Assembly: GCA_035294465.1 (NCBI GenBank) | Contig: DATGKW010000227.1 | Location: 1-64,000, forward strand | DNA length: 64,000 nt | Source of the DNA: Paraktedonobacter sp035294465 | GTDB lineage: Bacteria; Chloroflexota; Ktedonobacteria; Ktedonobacterales; Ktedonobacteraceae | Direction: 5' to 3' | Shown here: positions 17,801 to 23,935 of the stretch, in pieces | Layout of the letters: each line of letters begins with the position of its first letter | Numbering within the stretch: the stretch's first letter is position 1 | Position numbers and translations under genes: made by a program | The notes under the pieces: generated by a model | Databases searched by the model: none | What the model saw: the letters and a program-made list of their open reading frames with translations, nothing else | What the model was told of the DNA's origin: nothing

Positions 17801-19306
17801 TTCCAGGATCGGCTGATGAAAGCCCGCCTGGTGCCTCTATCTACTATGATTCCGCGCTTGTATCGCACGGCGCGCGCTGTAGCTCTCAAGCAGCGCAAGG
17901 AGTTTGATCTGGTTCTGGAAGGACAGGAGACGGAAGTTGATCGCACCGTGATCGAAGAGATCGCCGGTCCGTTGCTGCATCTGATGCGCAACGCTGTGAA
18001 CCACGCGATTGAAACTCCCGAAGTTCGCCAGCAGCGTGGCAAGCCCTCGGCAGGCCAGATTAAGCTCTCGGCCTCCTATGAGGGGAACCAGGTGGTGATT
18101 ACGGTGCGTGATGACGGCACCGGCCTTGACCCTGAGCGTATTCGCAATGAAGCGATCAATCGGGGCCTGATTCGCCCCAATCAGGTGCTGAGTGATAATG
18201 AAATTATCGAGCTGATTTTCCGTCCGGGTTTCTCTACCGCGGAGGTATTGAGCGAGGAAAGCGGGCGCGGTGTGGGCCTGGACGTTGTGCGCGATAGCGT
18301 TGCGCGCTTGCGTGGCACAATAGAGGTCGAAACGACGCCTGGCCAGGGCACAGCCTTTACTATGAAGTTTCCCACCAGCCTGGCCATTCAGAATGCCATG
18401 ATGGTGCAGGTCGCCGATCAGCAGTTTGCTATTCCTACCGTAATGGTTGAATCAATCGGTCGCCTGGATAACTTCAAGCATACGAATTATGGTGGCCGTC
18501 CTGCTATTCTTGTGCAGAATCAGCCCTATCCGTTAAGTTCACTGGCCCAGCTGCTTGGTTTGCCAATCGGTGAATTAAATGACCGGGCGCCTTTGCTGCT
18601 GGTTCGCACAGATCGCCACCGAGTTGCTCTGGTCGTTGACGATATCAAGGGCCGTATGGACGTGGTAATCAAGAACCTGGGGCCGCATTTGCGGAGCGTC
18701 CACGGCGTTGCCGGTGGTACCGTTCTTGGCAATGGGCGCGTGGTTCTGATCCTGGAATTGCTGGAATTGCTCTCTGTGCGATCTGGTTTAAGAAGCGGTC
18801 TGACCATGCCGTCCCAGCCAGATACCTCAACAACGTCCGAGTTTTCCCAGATCCGTTCCGTACAGTTGGAACGGCGCACGACTATCGCGCCAACTGCGCC
18901 GGCGCAAAGGCCGGTCGAAACCCCGTCGCGGGGCAAGCATATTCTTGTTGTTGACGACAGCCCCAGCGTTCGCCGCGTCGTAAGCAACATGCTCAAGCAG
19001 CACCAGTGGGAGGTTCAGACCGCTCGCGACGGCGTTGAAGCCCTGGAAATGATTACGCAGCAGACTCCGGCGGCGGTGCTCCTCGATATCGAGATGCCGC
19101 GCATGGATGGGTATGAACTGATGGCGACCATTCGCGCTCAGGAACAATACCGCACGCTTCCGCTGGTTGTGCTGACCTCGCGTGCAGCCGCTAAACACCA
19201 GCAGCATGCGATGCAGTTGGGGGCCAGTGCGTATGTAGTCAAGCCCTACCAGGATGAGGAACTGATCAATATTCTCAATGCCCTGGTTTATGGGGCAACC
19301 GTCTAA
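14813..19306 (+). CDS. large hybrid CheA histidine kinase (ChpA/PilL-like)
   Basis: 1497 residues. Domain order: Hpt1 (about 1-110, phospho-His50 in RRTHTIGGSASM); a Pro/Ala/Gln-rich linker (about 125-350); a helical/coiled segment rich in Glu/Arg (about 350-600); Hpt2 (about 665-790, phospho-His715 in ATHTLKGAAGMMG); dimerisation helices (LSKLDELVNLFGELLVNRS); HATPase with HLMRNAVNHAIETPE, VRDDGTGLDPERI and GRGVGLDVVRDSVARLRG; a CheW-like domain; and a C-terminal receiver with phospho-acceptor Asp1425 (AAVLLDIEMPRMDGYE). The ATG at 14813 has AAAAGGAG about 14 bases upstream. Two Hpt domains plus a fused receiver is the ChpA/PilL style rather than flagellar CheA. The N-box has Asn where many CheAs have Asp (NAVNHAIE). 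Confidence 0.93.
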   Translation: MSNTFDKLSVLDSFIEEVNSYLPEIEANLERLAQSPGDMEALEETYRRTHTIGGSASMMDFPGLAHVAHGMEDILSDVKDGLATLDQPTIELLQRSLARLYRLVDGIQHGIDENAVAAEDDEDYARYRAQQDAAAQSVPGGMITPEYAQQASGQIPVIQSPGISAAPSLDEMLASFRTPQRNAGEAAWPEEPVIRAEFPPRPEVQLPVPPMQPAQHAQFETPLTGSPPAVSQPSALEMLAGSNLQSQVPATPPDSWVSPTVSQMPPAPRPQIPEQAAYPPASSIVPPVPAQPAQPSLLSALAAWQEPADFPIELPQMPDSPSVPSGPLPSQSPGGTSVAGPANPSNSALFPQVYRDMQAETHALEAQVSSLQRTLSQLRLAASVIEAQRVEFKGFLDGSRDALDRMEDWAGKAMGLNLRNSPEQVRRYLPLSVMWVANSKLKKILDMLLQMASGAEGTQEQIQMLLQHLQASIATCGEILQKAADSPEGMVFTHEAGWTAWDMQVSSDPRTLRERVTFEREGDLAALRAQIEAQLREELRLEYENRPAALAARAEMERQIREELREEFNATQQLQASVSGVNSPESLQELERRLRNEIEIEVRREFLSQLTGGEGSVAAAQMQMEMQTPPINLVAPSTLPPFQPAPTVLSPSAVPSSTFSSTGSSAMSGDFGEEAADIFRLEAEEHLQTISMHVAALEQAPTDLEPIQGIRRATHTLKGAAGMMGFRAIADLCHISEDMLDGIMEGSISISPTVLSLILDTAEALDSLVNSKDASAQNESAVQSLRTRYAELLGEQSSLTSPVIEEIEIEEEREAMSVPLASEVHEEEAHFGGPAMPGAARADLSVRVSLSKLDELVNLFGELLVNRSILEERIQRLNRLVADAGVSSARLRDVGQKLESRFEAATLPSGHSVQVMPGDGDPNLSSLKANGKNGRTEPAHLKEFDELELDRYTEFHQLARGLSEGIADMTTLSSEMESIIRDCESSFGRESRLSTTFQDRLMKARLVPLSTMIPRLYRTARAVALKQRKEFDLVLEGQETEVDRTVIEEIAGPLLHLMRNAVNHAIETPEVRQQRGKPSAGQIKLSASYEGNQVVITVRDDGTGLDPERIRNEAINRGLIRPNQVLSDNEIIELIFRPGFSTAEVLSEESGRGVGLDVVRDSVARLRGTIEVETTPGQGTAFTMKFPTSLAIQNAMMVQVADQQFAIPTVMVESIGRLDNFKHTNYGGRPAILVQNQPYPLSSLAQLLGLPIGELNDRAPLLLVRTDRHRVALVVDDIKGRMDVVIKNLGPHLRSVHGVAGGTVLGNGRVVLILELLELLSVRSGLRSGLTMPSQPDTSTTSEFSQIRSVQLERRTTIAPTAPAQRPVETPSRGKHILVVDDSPSVRRVVSNMLKQHQWEVQTARDGVEALEMITQQTPAAVLLDIEMPRMDGYELMATIRAQEQYRTLPLVVLTSRAAAKHQQHAMQLGASAYVVKPYQDEELINILNALVYGATV

Positions 19307-19329
19307 CAGTGTCTAGCGAGGAGTAAGCG

Positions 19330-19533
19330 GTGGGCGTGGAACGCGCTGTCACGCGCTGGTATGTCCGGCGCCAGCAGATTCAGCAGGATATTGACACGCT
19401 GCAAGCCCGTCTTGAGCAATCTCAACAGGATGATCAAGCTCTTGTGGAGCGTGCCGATATCGAACGTCAGCTTGCCGAAGCACGCGCGCGTTTGCTTACC
19501 CTTGGCTCCTGTCCCAAACCAATGATGGGTTAA
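19330..19533 (+). CDS. small coiled-coil protein at the end of the chemosensory operon
   Basis: 67 residues, GTG start with AGGAG 7 bases upstream, 23 bases after the CheA stop. Heptad-rich helix (QQIQQDIDTLQARLEQSQQ ... VERADIERQLAEARARLL) ending in SCPKPMMG. I do not recognise the family. Its placement suggests a small partner of the chemosensory array. Confidence 0.6.
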   Translation: MGVERAVTRWYVRRQQIQQDIDTLQARLEQSQQDDQALVERADIERQLAEARARLLTLGSCPKPMMG

Positions 19534-19575
19534 GGAGGAGCGCGCGGCTTCGCTATGCAAATAGTGTATTGTGTG

Positions 19576-19610
19576 TTAGGAGACATTACACGAAGCGTAA
19601 TGTCTCCTAA
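19576..19610. terminator. bidirectional terminator-like hairpin between convergent operons
   Basis: TTAGGAGACATTAC (19576-19589) pairs perfectly with GTAATGTCTCCTAA (19597-19610), loop 7. It sits between the rightward chemosensory operon and leftward leuB. There is no clear T-run on either side, so it could also act as a 3'-end stabilising structure. Confidence 0.5.
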
Positions 19611-19697
19611 ACATGTGTACATCTGGCGAGCGCCGCAGGCGCGAGTGAACGAGTATGCTGGGTAGCAGATGTATTTTTGAATATGCAGAGCAAGTTT

Positions 19698-20795
19698 TTA
19701 TCTCGCTATTGCTTGAGAGATGATCTGGCCCATTTCCTTTGTGCCTACAAGCGTTTTCCCTTCCTCGCGTAAATCACTTGTTCGATAGCCGGCCGCGATT
19801 GTCCGCTCTACCGCTGCTTCAATGGCCTCAGCTTCCGCCTCCAGGTTAAGTGAATAGCGTAACATCATGGCCGCCGTTAGAATAGCGGCAATCGGGTTGG
19901 CTTTGTTCTGGCCGGTGATATCGGGGGCAGTGCCGTGAATTGGCTCATACAGGCCAAACAGGCCATGCTCGGTGCGGCGAGTTCCCAGGCTGGCCGAGGG
20001 AAGCATGCCCAGTGAGCCGGCCAGCATCGAGGCTTCGTCGGTCAGAATATCACCAAACATGTTCTCAGTGACAATCACATCGAACTGCTGAGGCCAGCGA
20101 ATAAGCTGCATCGCGCAGCTATCCACCAGCTGGTGTTCTAGAGTGATCGCGGGATATTCCCTCGCGACCTGCTCTGCTACGCGTCTCCACAGACGCGATG
20201 AACTTAGCACATTGGCCTTATCGACCGAAGTAACCTTTTTCTTGCGTTTGCTCGCCAGTTCGCAGGCCGTGCGCACAATGCGGGCAATCTCGGCTTCAGT
20301 ATAAAAGAGCGTGTCCACAGCCTCCGCGCCGTGTTCTGTCTCGCGAATCTCGCTGGGCTTACCGAAGTAGAGGCCCCCGGTCAGTTCGCGTACCACCAGC
20401 AGGTCCGTACCCTCCAGCACCTCGTGCTTGATTGTCGAGGCGTCCAGGAGCGCTGTGAAAGGCCGCACCGGGCGCAGGTTGGCGTACAATTCCAGTTCTT
20501 TACGCAGACGGAAAAGCGCGCTCTCCGGCTGTTTCTTAGAATTTGGCCCCTCGAAACGCGGCAGACCTCCGACCGCGCCAAAGAGAATCGCGTCGCTTTT
20601 CTGGCAGAGTTCCATCGTCGTGTCCGAAATGGCCTCGCCCTCCGCCTCGATGGCTGCCACGCCAACCAGGGCATGTGTCAACTGAAACGTGTGCCCGAAG
20701 CGCTTGCCCACGCTCTGCAAAACCCCAACCGCCTGCTCAACAACTTCTGGCCCGATGCCATCTCCGGGCAGAACGACAATTGAATATGTTCCCAC
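19698..20795 (-). CDS. leuB: 3-isopropylmalate dehydrogenase
   Basis: 365 residues. LeuB oxidises and decarboxylates (2R,3S)-3-isopropylmalate with NAD+ in leucine biosynthesis, in the cytoplasm. Diagnostic segments: YSIVVLPGDGIGPEVVEQAV, LFGAVGGLP, LRKELELYANLRPVRPF, VVRELTGGLYFG, VTSVDKANVLSSSRLWRRV, DVIVTENMFGDILTDEASM and EPIHGTAPDITGQNKANPIA. The GTG start at 20795 follows GGGGAG and gives normal family length; an in-frame ATG at 20900 would add an unlikely 35 residues. No other leucine genes are adjacent. Confidence 0.96.
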   Translation of the reverse strand: MGTYSIVVLPGDGIGPEVVEQAVGVLQSVGKRFGHTFQLTHALVGVAAIEAEGEAISDTTMELCQKSDAILFGAVGGLPRFEGPNSKKQPESALFRLRKELELYANLRPVRPFTALLDASTIKHEVLEGTDLLVVRELTGGLYFGKPSEIRETEHGAEAVDTLFYTEAEIARIVRTACELASKRKKKVTSVDKANVLSSSRLWRRVAEQVAREYPAITLEHQLVDSCAMQLIRWPQQFDVIVTENMFGDILTDEASMLAGSLGMLPSASLGTRRTEHGLFGLYEPIHGTAPDITGQNKANPIAAILTAAMMLRYSLNLEAEAEAIEAAVERTIAAGYRTSDLREEGKTLVGTKEMGQIISQAIAR

Positions 20796-20912
20796 AAATA
20801 CAACTCCCCGGGCGCTTGCTCGCCCGTTTCCTACGTAGATTTTTTCCTGAACTTTGGGGATGATCTCCTGCTCTCTGCCTTGCTGGAACGCTCCCCGCAA
20901 GATTCCTCTTCT

Positions 20913-20918
20913 ATTGTA
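20913..20918 (-). promoter_or_regulatory. candidate -10 box for leuB
   Basis: Complement reads TACAAT, about 118 bases before the leuB start. No good -35 is seen at the expected distance, so this is a weak call. Confidence 0.25.
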
Positions 20919-21056
20919 CTATGTTCTCTCTGCCAGGAGGAAGACCGTGTGACTGTGTTTGGACTGTTCGTAGGCATGCAAGCATCCTTGCTTCTTCTTA
21001 CAAGAACCCGGCGAAGCGAGCAGAGGGGCTAATCGCGCAGCGCACGGCTGGGTATG

Positions 21057-21085
21057 TGGTCAGTAAGGAGGCAACGTGCTATAAT
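21057..21085 (+). promoter_or_regulatory. candidate promoter of the complex-I-like module
   Basis: TGGTCA (21057-21062), 17-base spacer, perfect TATAAT (21080-21085). It gives a leader of about 100 bases before the nuoB start. Confidence 0.5.
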
Positions 21086-21193
21086 AGGTAGGGCCGAGAG
21101 ATAGGATGAACGCGTCTCTTTGTTGACAACCCGCACATAGAAAAAACCGAGCAACAGGTGCTGCTAGACCTTTGCATGGGAGTTTTTAGACGT

Positions 21194-21796
21194 ATGAGCA
21201 GCAATAATGTAACTAATGGGAGGGTGCCGGAGCCTGGAGTCCGGCGCAGGCCGGTGCCAATTGCTATGGCCAGAGGCCCCCAGGAGTATATTCCAGGAGA
21301 TCAGGAGCTGCCGGTTCAGATTACTAGCCTGGCAGATATGATTCAGTGGGCGCAGAACTGGGCACGCTCAAGGTCGGTCTGGCCTCTGGGCTATGGTCTG
21401 GCCTGCTGTGCCATTGAAATGATGGCCAGCGCGCAGGCCCATTACGACCTCTCGCGTTTTGGCTCTGAAGTTTTCCGGTCCAGCCCGCGCCAGGCCGATT
21501 TGATGATTGTGGCCGGCACCGTTTCGGTTAAAATGGGTCCCCGTCTGCGCCTGCTCTGGGAGCAGATGCCCGAACCAAAATGGGTGATTAGCATGGGGCA
21601 GTGCGCGAATTCGGGCGGCGAGTTCTACGATAGTTACTATACCGTGCAGGGCGTAGATACGATTGTCCCTGTGGATGTCTACGTTCCCGGCTGTCCCCCT
21701 CGACCAGAAGCGCTGGTCGAGGGTATTCTGAAACTGCGCGAGAAGATTTACAAGCAGGGCTTGAAAGTTCGGGGTGAGAAGGAAATCGAGGTGTAG
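21194..21796 (+). CDS. nuoB: NuoB-like subunit (N2 iron-sulfur cluster protein)
   Basis: 200 residues. NuoB carries the N2 [4Fe-4S] cluster that passes electrons to quinone in complex I. All cluster ligands are visible: the tandem Cys71-Cys72 in PLGYGLACCAIEMMA, the Cys of SMGQCANSGGEF and the Cys of YVPGCPPRPEAL. Start at ATG 21194 (GGGAG about 11 bases upstream); ATG 21176 or GTG 21158 are alternatives. Three genes with 2-38 base gaps follow. In ordinary nuo operons it is flanked by nuoA and nuoC/D, which are absent here. Confidence 0.9.
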   Translation: MSSNNVTNGRVPEPGVRRRPVPIAMARGPQEYIPGDQELPVQITSLADMIQWAQNWARSRSVWPLGYGLACCAIEMMASAQAHYDLSRFGSEVFRSSPRQADLMIVAGTVSVKMGPRLRLLWEQMPEPKWVISMGQCANSGGEFYDSYYTVQGVDTIVPVDVYVPGCPPRPEALVEGILKLREKIYKQGLKVRGEKEIEV

Positions 21797-21798
21797 TT

Positions 21799-22539
21799 AT
21801 GCGTGGTATTATGCAAGGGATGAGCCTCACTTTTAGCCATCTCTTCCGCCCGAAGGTGACACGGCTGTATCCGTATGAGAAGCCAAAATTGCCCCCGCGC
21901 AGTCGTGGCTTGATTCAGTTAATCGCGGAGGAGGGGCTGAAAACGGATTATAATCTGAAGTGCGAAGCCTGCCTGCTATGCGAGAAAGCCTGTCCCCCGC
22001 GTGCAATTACAATTGAGTATGAGCCGATGCATCGCTGGCGCGAGAAGCGCTGGTTTACATCATATATTCGCGAGGGGGCGGAAAAGTATTCGTCGTATAA
22101 GCTGCGTCCAGCTTCTGGTACGCCCAAAGCTGGCTATTACACTCCTCGCATTTCGGACTACGCGGTTGAGTATCATCAGAAGCCCATCGCTCCCTGTGTT
22201 TCTATGCCTGTTAAGGATGACCTGGAGCCAGAAGTCGATCTGAGCCAGCTCGATGAGCTGCTGGAGACGTGGCCTGATCAGGCCAGCGCGCTCCCCTCCT
22301 TGCTGGACGCGGTAATGGATCTGTATGGCTTTTTGCCTCTGGCCGCGGCAAAGCGAATTGTCCAGGTGCGCGGGGTGGATCTGAGCGATCTGTTTGGGAT
22401 TGCGACGATGAGTCCTAAGTTTAAGCCGGCCCCGGCGGTCAAAGGGATCAAGCGCGAGGATCAGCCCGCTCGCGGCCTGGCTCCCGATCAACGCGGCGTC
22501 TGGGGAAATATTCATCATGAGAGGCAGCCTAATGCCTGA
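21799..22539 (+). CDS. NuoI/NuoE-like hybrid iron-sulfur protein
   Basis: 246 residues. The N-terminal part resembles NuoI: FRPKVTRLYPYEKPKLPPRS, RGLIQL and one cysteine cluster Cys55-x2-Cys58-x2-Cys61-x3-Cys65-Pro. NuoI proteins normally have two such clusters; only one is present. The C-terminal part (about 150-215) resembles the helical start of NuoE: LPSLLDAVMDLYGFLPLAAA, VDLSDLFGIATM. It then ends in a charged tail without the four cysteines of the NuoE [2Fe-2S] domain. It starts 2 bases after nuoB with GAGG upstream. I see no frameshift that would explain the missing parts. Confidence 0.75.
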   Translation: MRGIMQGMSLTFSHLFRPKVTRLYPYEKPKLPPRSRGLIQLIAEEGLKTDYNLKCEACLLCEKACPPRAITIEYEPMHRWREKRWFTSYIREGAEKYSSYKLRPASGTPKAGYYTPRISDYAVEYHQKPIAPCVSMPVKDDLEPEVDLSQLDELLETWPDQASALPSLLDAVMDLYGFLPLAAAKRIVQVRGVDLSDLFGIATMSPKFKPAPAVKGIKREDQPARGLAPDQRGVWGNIHHERQPNA

Positions 22540-22595
22540 GTTTGAGTATGCTGTAATGCGAGAGAAGAGGCAGCTCGATGCCTGAGTTTGAGTAT
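22521..22595 (+). repeat. imperfect direct repeat duplicating the ribosome site and start of the nuoF-like gene
   Basis: Copies at 22521-22549 and 22567-22595 are offset by 46 bases and differ at only three contiguous positions. Each holds GAGGCAGC followed by ATGCCTGAGTTTGAGTAT. The first copy overlaps the end of the upstream gene and reads MPEFEYAVMREKRQLDA before a stop; the second starts the real nuoF-like gene. Confidence 0.85.
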
Positions 22596-23903
22596 TGTGT
22601 GATTCGACGGCGAGGTGAGCTGGATGTGCGCTCACTCGATGCCTATCGCCGCAGCGGTGGGTATTCTGCCCTGGAAAAAGCTCTGCGCGAACTTTCCCCT
22701 GAACAGATTGTCCAGCAAGTTCTTGAGGCAAAGCTGCGCGGGCGCGGTGGCGCGGGCCGGCTGACCGGCGAAAAGTGGCGCGTGGTGCGCAGCCAGGATG
22801 ACTTTACCAGGTATGTGATTTGTAACGCCTACGATGCCGATCCACGAGCATCTGGTGCGCGTTCTTTGCTTGAGCGCAACCCGCACCAGGTGATCGAGGG
22901 GATTGTCCTGGCCGCTTACGCTGTGGGCGCTCAGGAGGCGTATCTTGTGACCCGCAGCCTGTATGAGGAGGGCCTGGCGACGATCCAGCAGGCTTTGCAG
23001 GAGGCAACTGCCGCGAATCTGGTTGGGCGTGAGATATTTGGAACCGAGTTTAGCTGCGCGGTGAATGTGGTGGGGATTAATCTTGGCTTTATCGGCGGAG
23101 AGGAGACAGTGCAGATGGCGACGATTAAAGGCCGTCGTGGGATGCCTGAGCAGCGTCCGCCCTATCCCGCCGAGTTTGGCCTGTGGGACCATCCGACCGC
23201 GGTGAATTCGGTAGAGACGCTAGCGAACGTGCCGGTGATTGTGCGCAATGGGGCTGCGGCCTTTGCGAATCTTGGCTCGGCAACGTCTGGTGGCACGAAG
23301 GTGTTGACGGTCTATGATGCGGTGCCTGAGAGCGAGCCAAAGGTGATTGAGGCTCCCTTTGGAACGACGTTGCGCGAGATTCTGCGTCACGCCGGCTATA
23401 GCCGACCTGAGAGCGAGCTGCGTGCGGTTGTGGTAGGCGGTGCCGAGGGGGGCGCTTTGCCTCCTTCGCTGCTCGATACCCCGTTCGATTTCGATCCTCT
23501 TGAGGAGGCCGGGGCGATAGTTGGCCCGGGGATAATTGAGTTGCTGCCTGCGCAGACGTGCATGGTCGCCTGGGCGATGGAGCGTAGCCGCTATCTGAGC
23601 GCTGAATCGTGCGGAAAGTGCGTGCCCTGCCGTTTGGGGATGAAGCGAATTACGGGAATATTGGAAGGGATTACGAGCGACCTGGGGGTAAAGAAGGATC
23701 TGGATATGCTGGATGAATTCGCGCAGTATGTGCCGCATGGTTCGCTCTGCGGCTTTGGCATTCAGGCGACCAACGCGCTCAAAACGGCGAGGCGCTACTG
23801 GCCCGATCATTTCCAGATGCATGTTGAGGAGCAGCGGTGCCCGATGGGGAGTTGCCTTCCTTCGCGCTCGCATCGATTTGTGACGAAACACGTGTTACCA
23901 TAA
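22578..23903 (+). CDS. nuoF: NuoF-like flavin/NAD(H) dehydrogenase subunit
   Basis: 441 residues. NuoF-type subunits take a hydride from NAD(P)H onto FMN and pass electrons to a [4Fe-4S] cluster. Seen: the Gly-rich FMN loop RGRGGAGRLTGEKW, FIGGEETVQMATIKGRRGMP, HPTAVNSVETLANVP and the cluster motif SAESCGKCVPCRLG with the fourth Cys in HGSLCGFGIQ. The usual NADExEPG segment of the nucleotide site reads NAYDADPRASGAR, closer in context to hydrogenase/formate-dehydrogenase beta subunits but without the Glu. Start ATG 22578 has GAGGCAG upstream within a duplicated block. The C-terminus has an extra Cys-containing tail. Confidence 0.85.
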   Translation: MPEFEYCVIRRRGELDVRSLDAYRRSGGYSALEKALRELSPEQIVQQVLEAKLRGRGGAGRLTGEKWRVVRSQDDFTRYVICNAYDADPRASGARSLLERNPHQVIEGIVLAAYAVGAQEAYLVTRSLYEEGLATIQQALQEATAANLVGREIFGTEFSCAVNVVGINLGFIGGEETVQMATIKGRRGMPEQRPPYPAEFGLWDHPTAVNSVETLANVPVIVRNGAAAFANLGSATSGGTKVLTVYDAVPESEPKVIEAPFGTTLREILRHAGYSRPESELRAVVVGGAEGGALPPSLLDTPFDFDPLEEAGAIVGPGIIELLPAQTCMVAWAMERSRYLSAESCGKCVPCRLGMKRITGILEGITSDLGVKKDLDMLDEFAQYVPHGSLCGFGIQATNALKTARRYWPDHFQMHVEEQRCPMGSCLPSRSHRFVTKHVLP

Positions 23904-23935
23904 TATCTTACAGAAAGACTCGGAAGAGGAAATTC

